Shown here one piece after another: positions 27,520-36,647 of a DNA stretch of 64,000 nt. Below the pieces are notes generated by a model. The model had not been told where the DNA came from. It did no database searches and saw only the letters and a list, made by a program, of their open reading frames with translations. Position 1 is the first letter of the stretch, and each line of letters begins with the position of its first letter. This DNA comes from Waterburya agarophytonicola KI4 (GTDB taxonomy: Bacteria; Cyanobacteriota; Cyanobacteriia; Cyanobacteriales; Xenococcaceae): the NCBI RefSeq assembly GCF_020640915.1, contig NZ_JADWDC010000005.1, positions 80,122 through 144,121 on the forward strand. Reading direction: 5' to 3'. The translations under genes were made by a program, and so were the position numbers.

Positions 27520-28998
27520 TTAATACTGATATTTAATGCGATCGTAAACATTAATATATTGCACCCCCGCACTCTTCCAAGAATAGTCATATTCCATTCC
27601 TTGCTGGACTAACTGCTCGAATTCCTTGGGATATTCATAGAACAAGCCGATCGCTCTTTCCATTGCCGATTCTAAAGCATAGTTATCTGTTTGATAGAAG
27701 ACATAGCCGTTGCGTTTTTCTGGAGCATGATTGAGATCGTAATCGCGATCGAATACCGTACTCAACAAGCCTCCCACGCCCCTCACAATTGGTACTGTAC
27801 CGTATTTCAGACTAATTAACTGAGTCAAACCGCAGGGTTCAAATTTACTAGGCACGACTACCATATCTGCCCCTGCATAAATTAGGTGGGCTAATTCTTC
27901 ATTGAAACCAAGCTCTAAATGTACGTCGGGGTTATCGTTAAGGAAGTGTTTTTCGTGCCAGAATTTGGCATTGACATCAGCGGAAGTTGCCGAACCCAAC
28001 AACACAAATTGAGCCTTGCGATTGAGGGCATAATATATAGCATGGTGTACCTGATTCACACCTTTTTGATCGTCTAAGCGACCGATGTAGGCAATAATTG
28101 GCTTGTCAGAATCTGCTAGCAGTAATTGTTCCCGTAGAGCTTTTTTATTCTTAGCCTTTCCTTTTAGGTCGTCAATACCATACATACTGGAAATTAGCTC
28201 GTCAGTTTCAGGATTCCACAGATTGTAATCAACACCATTGAGAATACCGCTAAATTTATCCTGATGAAGTTCTAAAGTATGACCCAAACCATAGCCTACT
28301 TCTGTATAGCGAGCTTCCCAAGCGTGGTGAGGAGAAACTGTATTGACGTAGTTAGAATAAACGATTCCCCCTTTCATTAAATTGAGGGCAAAAGGATTAA
28401 AATTATCTCGCAAGCGATCGTAATGGAAATAGTATTCAGGTCGATTCAAACCTGTTGCTTCTAAAATTTCATTACCGCAATTTCCTTGATGCCTAAAGTT
28501 GTGAATGGTGTAACAAACTCGTTGGCGTTCCATACCATAATACTGATACATTTCATATAGCATTACAGGAATTAAGCCAGTTTGCCAGTCATGACAATGA
28601 ATTATATCGGGACGCTTGTTACTCTTTAGTAAAAATTCCATTGCTGCTTTACTAAAGAAAGCAAAGCGCATCGGATCGTCGTGTCCGCCATATACATAGC
28701 CTCGATTGAAAAACTCATCTTGGCTTTTGGGCTGAATGAAGAAGCAAAGTCTACCGTGTACCCAACCGCAGAAAACATCGCATTTAATTTCACCACCGTA
28801 CCAAGGTACGCCCAAGTCGCGATATGCATCGTGCAACCCCCATATATGGTCGTATCTCATGCAGTCATACATGGGCAGAATTAGCTCAACACAGTTACCT
28901 CGATTTTCTAATTCTCGACTCAACCCATAAACTACATCTCCCAAACCGCCAGCTTTAATTACAGGAGCGCATTCGGAGGCAATTTGCACGATGTACAT
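27520..28998 (-). CDS. glgA: Glycogen synthase, GlgA2 type
   Basis: A 492-aa GT5 glucosyltransferase that extends alpha-1,4-glucan from ADP-glucose. The ADP-glucose-binding KAGGLGDVVYGLSREL is at residues 16-31, and the C-terminal GT-B domain has PSKFEPCGLTQLISLKYGT and VRGVGGLLSTVFD. The N-terminal half (MYDCMRYDHIWGLHDAYRDL, HCHDWQTGLIPV) matches the cyanobacterial GlgA2/Synechocystis sll1393 group rather than GlgA1, and this group is related to plant starch synthases III/IV. It is the last gene of a minus-strand run with ssb, two glycosyltransferases and a sugar-phosphate transferase. Confidence 0.93.
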   Translation of the reverse strand: MYIVQIASECAPVIKAGGLGDVVYGLSRELENRGNCVELILPMYDCMRYDHIWGLHDAYRDLGVPWYGGEIKCDVFCGWVHGRLCFFIQPKSQDEFFNRGYVYGGHDDPMRFAFFSKAAMEFLLKSNKRPDIIHCHDWQTGLIPVMLYEMYQYYGMERQRVCYTIHNFRHQGNCGNEILEATGLNRPEYYFHYDRLRDNFNPFALNLMKGGIVYSNYVNTVSPHHAWEARYTEVGYGLGHTLELHQDKFSGILNGVDYNLWNPETDELISSMYGIDDLKGKAKNKKALREQLLLADSDKPIIAYIGRLDDQKGVNQVHHAIYYALNRKAQFVLLGSATSADVNAKFWHEKHFLNDNPDVHLELGFNEELAHLIYAGADMVVVPSKFEPCGLTQLISLKYGTVPIVRGVGGLLSTVFDRDYDLNHAPEKRNGYVFYQTDNYALESAMERAIGLFYEYPKEFEQLVQQGMEYDYSWKSAGVQYINVYDRIKYQY

Positions 28999-29118
28999 AT
29001 GTTAATCCTCGCTTAATAAAACTTTATATTTATCTATTTTTATTAAAATAATAGACCACAAAATAACTTTACGCGGACTAATTGAGGGAAAATAATAAAA
29101 ATATTATTCTAGAAACTG

Positions 29119-29847
29119 CTAATAAGCACCATTATTGCGGGGAAAAATAATTACGCCAATAGTTTTGTAGACAATCCATAAATCTAAGAGCCAATTGTGG
29201 CTAGTGGCATAGTAAACGTCTATTTTTACTCTTTGAGGATAGGGTATATCGTTTCTACCTGATACTTGCCACAAACCAGTGATACCAGGCTTGATTGTGA
29301 GTACTGTGTTGATTTTACGACCGTATTTCGGCAATTCTTCGGGAACTAAAGGTCTAGGACCAACGACGCTCATTTCTCCCTTGAGTACGTTCCAAAATTG
29401 AGGAAATTCATCAAGGCTAGTCAATCGTAAAAATTTACCTACTTTAGTAATTCTGGGATCTTGCTTTATTTTAAAATTATCTTGGAACTCTTCTCGCATG
29501 TCCTCGGAATCTTCCATAATGGTTTCTAGCATCCGATCTGCATTGTTAACCATCGTTCTGAATTTGATGCAGTTAAAAGGTCGATGATTTCTCCCAATTC
29601 TCTCTTGGACATAAAAAATTGGTCCTTTCGAGTTGAGGGCGATCGATATCATTAAAATCAAATATACGGGAGAAAATACAGTTAGTACAAATAAAGCAAA
29701 AACTATATCAAATATACGTTTAATAAGATTTCCGTTTAAAACAGAGAAAGACTGATTCAATCGAGGAAGATTGAAGAAAGATTGAAAACCTTTTCTAACT
29801 AGTCCTTGTACTACTTTAACGGAAATAAGTTGGCTGTTAGCAGTCAT
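29119..29847 (-). CDS. Undecaprenyl-phosphate sugar-1-phosphate transferase (bacterial sugar transferase family)
   Basis: A 242-aa short-form initiating transferase for polysaccharide assembly. One hydrophobic re-entrant helix (IVFALFVLTVFSPVYLILMI, about residues 47-66) precedes the catalytic domain with GPIFYVQERIGRNHRPFNCI, the SLDEFPQFWNVLKGEMSVVGPRPL block and PGITGLWQVSGRN. It lacks the four-helix N-terminal domain of WbaP/WcaJ-type enzymes. The sugar used (galactose, glucose or other) cannot be read from sequence. ATG 29847. It sits between a GT4 glycosyltransferase and glgA on the same strand. Confidence 0.92.
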   Translation of the reverse strand: MTANSQLISVKVVQGLVRKGFQSFFNLPRLNQSFSVLNGNLIKRIFDIVFALFVLTVFSPVYLILMISIALNSKGPIFYVQERIGRNHRPFNCIKFRTMVNNADRMLETIMEDSEDMREEFQDNFKIKQDPRITKVGKFLRLTSLDEFPQFWNVLKGEMSVVGPRPLVPEELPKYGRKINTVLTIKPGITGLWQVSGRNDIPYPQRVKIDVYYATSHNWLLDLWIVYKTIGVIIFPRNNGAY

Positions 29848-29942
29848 CTTACTCCTTCACACATCACACCACACTGTCCAATAATAAAGCCATTAAGTAT
29901 TATTTTGCTGAAAAATAACTAACAAAAACAGACTTTAATAGC

Positions 29943-31085
29943 TCACTTTCCTTGTTTCCACTCCCCATAGCAATCTTCAATAAATTGTAAATAAGATTGT
30001 TTAAAAATCGTCGGACTAAAGTTATTTGCTTGGGAACGACAGTTTTCTGGGTCAATTTGATTTTGTAATTGCTCAAATTCTATTACTGCCTTAGCTAAAG
30101 CATCGGACTTTTGAACGTTAAAAAACAAACCCGTACCGTTTTGGGGATCGACTCTAATATCTTTGACTGTTTCTAATGCACCTCCTTTTCCATAAGCAAT
30201 TACTGGTGTACCACAAGCTTGTGCTTCGACTAAAGCTATGCCAAAATCTTCACAAGCTGCATAAACAAAAGCTTTTGCTTTAGTTATGTATTTTTTGACT
30301 ACATTATGCGGTTGCCAGCCCAAAACTCGAACATGGGGTTCTGCAAGCTGACGTATTTCATCTATTTGCGAACCTTCTCCAATAATTACTAGAGGTTTTT
30401 TGAGTTTATTAAAAGCCTTTACGATTAAGCATATTTGTTTATAACTTACTAATCGGGAAATTGTCAGATAGAAATCTTCTTTTTCTGGGCAAAACTCAAA
30501 TTTTTCTAGATTTACGGGAGGATAAATTACTTTTGCTGGGCGACGATAACAACGCCAAATACGTTGAGCTGTGTGTTGGGAATTGGCAATGAAATAGTCA
30601 ACTCGGTTTGCCGAAATAACATCCCAGGTTCGCAAACGATGAAGGATATACCTTGCGATCGCGCCTTGAACTCCTTTTCCCTTGCGATCGCCTTTTAAGT
30701 AATCAAAGGTTAGATCCCAAGCATAGCGCATTGGAGTATGGCAATAGCAAATATGTAATTGATGGGGATTAGTTAAGACTCCTTTCGCTACTGCATGAGA
30801 TGAAGAGAGAATAATATCATAATGATTGAGATCTAACTGCTCGATGGCGATGGGTAACAAGGGTAAGTATTTTTGTACGCCATTGCGAGCTTGGGGAAAT
30901 TTTTGCAGAAAAGTAGTACTGATTTCTCTTTGATAGAGATAGCTTTCTGGGTTAGTTGATTCAAAGTCAATCAAGGCATAGAGATCAGCATCGATATGTT
31001 GCAAAATTTCTTGCACCACTAGTTCCGATCCCCCTGTGGCTTTGGGAGTCAGCCATTCGTGTACTAAAGCATAGTTTAAATCCAC
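29943..31085 (-). CDS. GT4-family glycosyltransferase
   Basis: A 380-aa GT-B enzyme with GTP start codon GTG at 31085; an in-frame stop three codons upstream excludes extension. N-terminal domain: YALVHEWLTPKATGGSE, with the usual glycine-rich loop. C-terminal donor site: FYLTISRLVSYKQI, the E-x7-E motif in EDFGIALVEAQACGTPVIAY, and GGALETV. Related proteins add mannose or similar sugars during exopolysaccharide or O-antigen assembly. The start is 9 bases after the stop of the GT39 gene, so the two are translationally close. Confidence 0.9.
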   Translation of the reverse strand: MDLNYALVHEWLTPKATGGSELVVQEILQHIDADLYALIDFESTNPESYLYQREISTTFLQKFPQARNGVQKYLPLLPIAIEQLDLNHYDIILSSSHAVAKGVLTNPHQLHICYCHTPMRYAWDLTFDYLKGDRKGKGVQGAIARYILHRLRTWDVISANRVDYFIANSQHTAQRIWRCYRRPAKVIYPPVNLEKFEFCPEKEDFYLTISRLVSYKQICLIVKAFNKLKKPLVIIGEGSQIDEIRQLAEPHVRVLGWQPHNVVKKYITKAKAFVYAACEDFGIALVEAQACGTPVIAYGKGGALETVKDIRVDPQNGTGLFFNVQKSDALAKAVIEFEQLQNQIDPENCRSQANNFSPTIFKQSYLQFIEDCYGEWKQGK

Positions 31086-31094
31086 AATATTTGA

Positions 31095-32681
31095 TTATTG
31101 ATTACTAATTAATTGCCATGTTATGCCGTCTAATTGTTTGCCTAGTTTGACATATTCTTGGAATTCTAAGCGGTTTAAAGCATCTCGATCTACTAGGAAG
31201 TAAACTGGCTTGGTTTGTTGCCAAAGTTCTTTTAATCGATCGTCGGTAGCAGGAATAATAACGCGATCGCTATAAAATTCTAGAGAAGGTCGTAAATTGG
31301 GATAAGCAGTATAGATGTTTTGTTGGGGAGGAGTATGCTGCTGAATGCTTGTAGCTAAAGGTTTGACTGGGAAAGCTTCGTTTAATTCCCACAACCAATA
31401 GTTAGAATTGAATAAAAATAATAATGCTAGATAAAAACCAGCAATGATTGTAGGTATAAAGTAGGGAGAAGAAGATAAAAGAAAAAATGAAGCAATGCTA
31501 AATATTAGAGCAATAAATCCCGTAAGGATCGCTAAACCTGGTTCTATTTGACCGCTTAATCCGAAATAAATAGTACCTACCCAGCAAACTATTGCTAGTA
31601 ATGTCATAGATATTTTCCAACTAGGAAAATAAATATTTTGCTCCCAGGAGATCTCCAAACTAGCCCCAATAAATAAAGACAACCCAGGGTATATGGGCAT
31701 AATATACCAAGGTAATTTAGTCACCATTAAAGAAGTAGCCAGTAAATAAACCCCGCACCAAATTAGAGCCAGTTTTGCCCAACTGAGATGATAATTTTTG
31801 CCAGCCACTCGAAGTCCATAAGGCAGAAATATGAGCCAGGGCAGGCTGTATTTAGCAATTTCTGACAAATAATACCAAGGAGGATGAGAAACGTGGCTGA
31901 CAGGCTCCCAGATACGGTTGAAGGTCTGTTTGCCCAAACTAATCCCCAAGAAATCCGACCCATAGTGGAAATATTGTAATAAATACCAAGCGATCGCAGG
32001 AATAACTCCTAAAATAACTCCGACCCAAAAATGGGGAGTAAGTAATAATTTAGGGCTATCCCAAAGGAGGAAAATTATGATAATTCCCCCCAACAATATT
32101 CCCATCATGATGCCTTTGGTCAGACAGATCGAACCAAGTCCCAAACCAGCCCCCAACAACCACCTGGGATCTTTGCGTCCTCGCAACAAACACCACACAG
32201 CAAAGCAAAACCAGCAGTTGATTGCACCGTCTAGCATTGCTACTCTACCGTGACGAGCTATGGGCAAGAAGGTTAAATATACTAAAGCAGAAAAAATGGC
32301 TGCTGGGCGGGAGACAAATAGCTCTCTCCCAATTTTATAGAGCAAGGGGACAGAACAAGCAGAAAGTAATGCAGGAAATAATCGAGTACTCCATTCGCCG
32401 ATCCCAAACAAGCTATAGGAAAAAGCAACTAGCCAATGTATCAACGGGGGTTTATTCCAATAAGGATCGTCGTAATTAATCGTAGGATAAAGCCAAGTAT
32501 TGCTATCGGGAAAACCGCGCCAAATATTACGGGCGACTCCCGCGACAATACCCTCATCCCAATCTCTTAACGGCAGATTTCCTAGTCCAGAAGTATAAAG
32601 AGCGATCGCTATAACTAATAAACTCAGGACACAAAAGCGATCGCTATTAAATAGTTTCTTCCATGTCCCCAATCTCTCCAT
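31095..32681 (-). CDS. ArnT/PMT-like GT39-family membrane glycosyltransferase
   Basis: A 528-aa polytopic membrane protein with about 11-12 hydrophobic segments. The catalytic acidic pair of the family lies in the first periplasmic loop: LPLRDWDEGIVAGVARNI (about residues 35-52). Downstream the NKPPLIHWLVAFSYSLFG motif is typical of dolichyl/undecaprenyl-phosphate-sugar-using GT-C enzymes. The C-terminal soluble part (residues about 430-528) is periplasmic. It may transfer a sugar from a polyprenyl carrier to lipid or protein. ATG 32681, 9 bases downstream of ssb. Confidence 0.88.
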   Translation of the reverse strand: MERLGTWKKLFNSDRFCVLSLLVIAIALYTSGLGNLPLRDWDEGIVAGVARNIWRGFPDSNTWLYPTINYDDPYWNKPPLIHWLVAFSYSLFGIGEWSTRLFPALLSACSVPLLYKIGRELFVSRPAAIFSALVYLTFLPIARHGRVAMLDGAINCWFCFAVWCLLRGRKDPRWLLGAGLGLGSICLTKGIMMGILLGGIIIIFLLWDSPKLLLTPHFWVGVILGVIPAIAWYLLQYFHYGSDFLGISLGKQTFNRIWEPVSHVSHPPWYYLSEIAKYSLPWLIFLPYGLRVAGKNYHLSWAKLALIWCGVYLLATSLMVTKLPWYIMPIYPGLSLFIGASLEISWEQNIYFPSWKISMTLLAIVCWVGTIYFGLSGQIEPGLAILTGFIALIFSIASFFLLSSSPYFIPTIIAGFYLALLFLFNSNYWLWELNEAFPVKPLATSIQQHTPPQQNIYTAYPNLRPSLEFYSDRVIIPATDDRLKELWQQTKPVYFLVDRDALNRLEFQEYVKLGKQLDGITWQLISNQ

Positions 32682-32690
32682 CTCCCTGTC

Positions 32691-33047
32691 CTATTCAGGG
32701 TATCCGCTAACTGCACCAGGGTCATTATCTCTTTTCGAGCCTAACAATTCTAAGCGATCGACTTTAATCGTAGGGCGCGATCGCAATCCTCCTGTATTTT
32801 TATCCGTCCAGGTTTCAATCTTCAAAGATCCCTGAATGCCGATTAATTTGCCTTTTTGAACATAGTTTCCCGCTATTTCTGCCGTTTTGCCCCATATTTC
32901 GAGATTAAACCAGTCTGGTTGCTCGCTATTACGGCTACGACGGTTAACCGCCAAAGGCAATTTACATAAAACCGAACCCGATTGAAAGTGAATTATTTCT
33001 GGCGCAGCACCAGCACGACCAACTAAATTAACTACATTAAGGCTCAT
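32691..33047 (-). CDS. ssb: Single-stranded DNA-binding protein (short form)
   Basis: A 118-aa OB-fold protein: VNLVGRAGAAPEIIHFQSG, then LPLAVNRRSRNSEQPDWFNLEIWGKTAEIAGNYVQKG and IQGSLKIETWTDKNTGG. The acidic, Phe-terminated tail that recruits partner proteins in most Ssb is missing; the protein ends DPGAVSGYPE. Short Ssb of this kind is common in cyanobacteria. It is the first gene of the glycosyltransferase run, an unusual setting for a replication protein. ATG 33047. Confidence 0.9.
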   Translation of the reverse strand: MSLNVVNLVGRAGAAPEIIHFQSGSVLCKLPLAVNRRSRNSEQPDWFNLEIWGKTAEIAGNYVQKGKLIGIQGSLKIETWTDKNTGGLRSRPTIKVDRLELLGSKRDNDPGAVSGYPE

Positions 33048-33246
33048 GGCTTCGATCCAACTAAATAGTACTAAAGAACTGAATAATGACTTTTTAGTCT
33101 AGCAAATTATGTACTCCTAATTCCACAGAAATTGCTTTGGGTCAATATTTTTTATCGATCGATATTACAACACTTATTGATAACCCTCGCCAACAGTCAA
33201 AAATTGATAGTATATTGTATCGAGATAAGATTGGTGATGGTGAATC

Positions 33247-33984
33247 TTGGTGTCCAAAGCACTTTCTAGCTGGCAGAAAATGTTGAATCAACTTCTTAAG
33301 GATAAGCAGCTGCGCAAAACAATCGGATGGTTGTTGGCGATCGCGATCGCCGCTTTTTTGTGGTACTTAAATTGGAAATTGTTCCTAGCTACCACAATGG
33401 GTATAGGCTTGATGTCTTTGTCTTATTTACTGCAAAATTATTATTGGCAACATTATTGTCGAAAATGGCAAAGTTTCTTGGTGGGTTCAAACCGTCAGCT
33501 AATTTTGGCGGTTGGGAGTGGTGCGATAGGTTCTTTTTGTACCTATTTAGCAGTTTCAGTGTGGGCTGATGCGGAAAACCAATGGTTGGCAACTGGGGCA
33601 ATTCTACAGGGTTTTGCAAGTCTAACTACTCTATCAGTATTACTGTGGTCATTAGGTAAAAGGAGAGACAATACAAAAGAAAACAAGTTAGATAATTTAT
33701 TAATTAATTTGACTGATAGTGACTCTTTAAAACGGTTAGTTGCTATTAGACAACTAACTCGTTTATTGATTAGTAATCGTTTGACATCAGACCATTATGC
33801 CCAATCAATTGAATATTTTAGTTTGATGTTATCCGAGCCTCAATTACCGATAGTTAAAAATGCTTTATTAGAAAGTTTGGAACTTTTAGATTCAAAAGAA
33901 ATAGCTAAATTAAAATCTCAACAGGTAAAAATACCAATTAATTTACAACACTCCCATAAATCTGTCAAAGCATTGCAAGATTAG
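33247..33984 (+). CDS. Conserved-type hypothetical membrane protein
   Basis: A 245-aa protein I cannot assign to a named family. The start is TTG 33247 or, equally likely, the adjacent GTG 33250; an in-frame TGA sits two codons upstream and the nearby ATG at 33237 is out of frame. Residues about 24-62 and 85-142 hold three or four membrane helices (IGWLLAIAIAAFLWYL, LFLATTMGIGLMSLSYLL, LILAVGSGAIGSFCTYLAV, LASLTTLSVLLWSL-like). The C-terminal 100 residues are soluble and helical with an ARM/HEAT-like pattern (SLKRLVAIRQLTRLLISN, PIVKNALLESLELL). Codon use and HIP1 content are host-like. Convergent with the GTPase gene, 14 bases apart. Confidence 0.7.
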   Translation: MVSKALSSWQKMLNQLLKDKQLRKTIGWLLAIAIAAFLWYLNWKLFLATTMGIGLMSLSYLLQNYYWQHYCRKWQSFLVGSNRQLILAVGSGAIGSFCTYLAVSVWADAENQWLATGAILQGFASLTTLSVLLWSLGKRRDNTKENKLDNLLINLTDSDSLKRLVAIRQLTRLLISNRLTSDHYAQSIEYFSLMLSEPQLPIVKNALLESLELLDSKEIAKLKSQQVKIPINLQHSHKSVKALQD

Positions 33985-33998
33985 TCACGAATAAAAAG

Positions 33999-35894
33999 CT
34001 ATTTTTGGAGATAAAACTGATATCTTTCTTTTAATTGAGTTACAGTCAAATCCTTAGTCCAATACTCCACCAAAGCATGACCAAACGCCCACGCATCATT
34101 ATCTGCTCGATTATTATCTAATAATAAAGACCATAAAGAACGCAGATCGAAGTTACCAATACTAGCATCGTCATTTAGCAAAGTATATAAATCATAAGCC
34201 ATTTGAAGCTTGCCAATAACTACAGGTGCTTGTTCTACGGGGATTTGTTCCGCTAGAATATAAGCCAAGGCGTTACTACCAGTAGACATAGTGGAAATAA
34301 CTTGCAGGATGGGACTTTTAAGGAATGCGGTTAAACCTTGAGTAGTAGCCATCTGGCGGGTATAGCGATCGATAATCTTGGCAGCAGACTGACTGCGGGC
34401 TTCTAAATTGCGCAAGAAACGGGCTAAACGGAGTTGCTTGGCAGGGGCGATCGCCTGGATTAATTCCAGAGATAAACTTTCCACACCCCACCCAAGGCGA
34501 TTATTGGCTTTATCTTCCGTCACAATAGGTAAGATTAGATCGCAGATATCTCCTAATTGTTCGGCGCGATAAGCCGTAGCCTCGCGGATTGATTTCTCTT
34601 TGGGTTTGTTTCCTTCTCGCCAGTCATAGGGGGGATTCCATTCGCGAATGGGGCGCAAGCGATCGACTTGGGTAACAATTCCCACTGCCCTAAGATCGGG
34701 CAGGTCTTCTTTTAAGGCGTGGAGAAAATCTAGATCCATTTGTAGGGCTGGATCTAAAGCGGGAGTAACTAATAATAATAAATCGGCAGTAATTGCATAA
34801 TCTAAAACCTGTTCTCTAAACTCTGGGCGGTTTACCTGTTCGTAACCAGGAGTGTCTAAGAGGTTGAGGGTTTCTTTAGTGGAAGTTTGCCAGGTGTAGG
34901 TTTTAATTTTATCCGTACTGGGCAAAACATCAACTTCTGCTTGATCCGCCTGAAACAGAGTATTAATTAGACTACTTTTTCCCGCACCAGTACGACCGAC
35001 TAAAATAATATTAACGGGTTTTTGAACTACTTCTTCGGGGGATTCTGCCGACTCTAAAATTTCTTTGAGGGTTTTAGTTTGGGCTTTAGGAATAGCTGGC
35101 TGGGATTCTACTTCAGGAAGAGTTATAGTCTCATCTCCGTATAAGGCGATCGCCTGTTGAGCTAGATTTTTTAATGCTGTTTCTCGCATTAATTGACCTA
35201 AATTGACTAATAACTCTTGATTTGCTTGACTATTAAACTTTTTGGTTGCTTGTTTAGCTGCTGCTGCTGCTGGATTAATCAGCCATTGCGACCAATTGAA
35301 TACTTGACCCAATTTTTGTAGAGATGGTTCTAGCTGACGATAGGTTTCATATGCTTCGTATGCTTTACCAATAGACACTCGATTTAAAACAGGAGAAAGC
35401 TTTTGCATCATGCGATCCGTATCGTCTACCGTACCCCGAATTAAACCGTAAGCCTGGGGGATATAAATATTAAGCAGAGGGCGTTTGACTTCAGGATTGT
35501 ATACTTGGGCGATCGCTCCAACTAATTCTTGACATCGCTGCCAAAAAGTCTGCCAATCTTGCCAAATTGGTTCGTCTGTTTTAGTTTTAGCAATAATTTC
35601 TGTCAAGGAAGCATTAATTTGTTGTTGCTTGTCTCCTCTTGCTTCAATCTCTGGAGTTTCGCGATCCAACTCTCGATCTATTTCCTCCATGACTTCTTGT
35701 ATTTCAGTCAAAGCTGGTTTTGTCCACTTCACTAACAACCAACGCCAGAGGGCAAAAACTATGACTACAATGCCCCAAACCCAGTTAATACCCCAGTCGT
35801 GAATTTGCGAACCCGCTGCAATTAAGAGAAAAATTACAATAGCTGCGATCGGTAAAACCAAAATCCCAACCTGCCAAGGTTTGATATTTACCAT
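33999..35894 (-). CDS. Membrane-anchored Era/dynamin-like GTPase
   Basis: A 631-aa GTP-binding protein. Two N-terminal membrane helices (about residues 9-27 and 35-53) are followed by a long helical region and the G domain: G1 LVGRTGAGKSSLINTLF (about residue 300), G3 LLDTPGYEQ, and G4 TQVDRL. The C-terminal 200 residues are helical with possible membrane-associated segments (FLKSPILQVISTMSTGSNALAYILA). This is the cyanobacterial 50S-ribosome-binding-GTPase-like group with unknown role; the anchor suggests action at the thylakoid or plasma membrane. ATG 35894. Confidence 0.87.
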   Translation of the reverse strand: MVNIKPWQVGILVLPIAAIVIFLLIAAGSQIHDWGINWVWGIVVIVFALWRWLLVKWTKPALTEIQEVMEEIDRELDRETPEIEARGDKQQQINASLTEIIAKTKTDEPIWQDWQTFWQRCQELVGAIAQVYNPEVKRPLLNIYIPQAYGLIRGTVDDTDRMMQKLSPVLNRVSIGKAYEAYETYRQLEPSLQKLGQVFNWSQWLINPAAAAAKQATKKFNSQANQELLVNLGQLMRETALKNLAQQAIALYGDETITLPEVESQPAIPKAQTKTLKEILESAESPEEVVQKPVNIILVGRTGAGKSSLINTLFQADQAEVDVLPSTDKIKTYTWQTSTKETLNLLDTPGYEQVNRPEFREQVLDYAITADLLLLVTPALDPALQMDLDFLHALKEDLPDLRAVGIVTQVDRLRPIREWNPPYDWREGNKPKEKSIREATAYRAEQLGDICDLILPIVTEDKANNRLGWGVESLSLELIQAIAPAKQLRLARFLRNLEARSQSAAKIIDRYTRQMATTQGLTAFLKSPILQVISTMSTGSNALAYILAEQIPVEQAPVVIGKLQMAYDLYTLLNDDASIGNFDLRSLWSLLLDNNRADNDAWAFGHALVEYWTKDLTVTQLKERYQFYLQK

Positions 35895-35967
35895 TGTTTC
35901 TCCTTTACCTTCTATTTGCTTTTATCCTAGCGACATTTTTGAGAAATCCAAAAAAGGTGTTGTCGAT

Positions 35968-36348
35968 CTAGCATTTCAATAAATCAACATCATATAAAAT
36001 AAATTTGCGATCGCGCGTAATTATAGTCAAGTTTAAAAACTTAGCTTGAGCAATTAAAATGCGATCGAAAGGATCTAGATGGTGTTTGGGTAATTTTTCA
36101 ATTATTAAAGTTTCTTCAATTTTGATTGGTAAAGGTTTAAAGTTGTTTTGTTCGATCTGTTCTAAGAAGTCATCGGGAGATTTCAACTTACCAATAGACT
36201 TTTTAATCGCAATTTCCCAAGTAGATGCAGCAGAGACAAAGACTATGTTGTTAGGATCGGCAATTTTTGTTTTAGCTTCGGTGGTTAAACTCAAATCATT
36301 GGCTAACCACCAAATCAAAGCATGAGTATCTAGAAGATATTGTGTCAC
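35968..36348 (-). CDS. vapC: VapC-like PIN-domain toxin
   Basis: A 126-aa PIN-domain ribonuclease, toxin of a type II toxin-antitoxin pair. The four acidic positions are visible: LLDTHALIWWL (Asp7), SAASTWEIAIK (Glu), LDPFDRILIAQA (Asp) and IITRDRKF (Asp). It starts with GTG at 36348, and this GTGA overlaps the antitoxin stop codon, so translation is coupled. PIN toxins of this 'WWL/HALIWW' subgroup usually pair with Phd-type antitoxins, as here. Confidence 0.92.
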   Translation of the reverse strand: MTQYLLDTHALIWWLANDLSLTTEAKTKIADPNNIVFVSAASTWEIAIKKSIGKLKSPDDFLEQIEQNNFKPLPIKIEETLIIEKLPKHHLDPFDRILIAQAKFLNLTIITRDRKFILYDVDLLKC

Positions 36349-36590
36349 TCTGCTTCTTTTCCGATAAATCCCGCTAAAAGTTCGGGTGGCAAATCATCAT
36401 CAAAATCATCGCTCATTACTACTTTGCCTTCCCATCCTCCAGGTTTTCTCGACTGTATTTGTTCGTGATAGGGAATCAATCTAACTAAAGGTTTTCCTGC
36501 TTTAGCAATAATTATTTCTTCTCCAGCCAGGGCAGATTCTATCAGTTTGGATAGTTGAGATTTAGCTTCGTGAATATTCGATATTTTCAT
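36345..36590 (-). CDS. Phd/YefM-family antitoxin
   Basis: An 81-aa antitoxin. The N-terminal DNA-binding fold has NIHEAKSQLSKLIESALAGEEIIIAKAGKPLVRLIP, the classic Phd signature; the C-terminal tail (SDDFDDDLPPELLAGF) is acidic and would wrap the toxin. It lies upstream of vapC with a 4-base overlap and probably autoregulates the pair. ATG 36590. Short AGTTAACT/AGCTAAG-like palindromic bases upstream (36612-36640) could be the operator. Confidence 0.92.
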   Translation of the reverse strand: MKISNIHEAKSQLSKLIESALAGEEIIIAKAGKPLVRLIPYHEQIQSRKPGGWEGKVVMSDDFDDDLPPELLAGFIGKEAE

Positions 36591-36611
36591 AACGATCTAA
36601 ATAGGAACAAC

Positions 36612-36640
36612 TTAGCTAAACTTAGCTAAGTTAACTATAG
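36612..36640. promoter_or_regulatory. Possible operator of the Phd/VapC pair
   Basis: Two direct copies of AACTTAGCTAA (near 36610-36630) followed by GTTAACTATAG lie 20-50 bases upstream of the antitoxin start. Such repeated half-sites are typical for autoregulated toxin-antitoxin promoters; this is an inference from position and repetition. Confidence 0.4.
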
Positions 36641-36647
36641 TCTAAAT

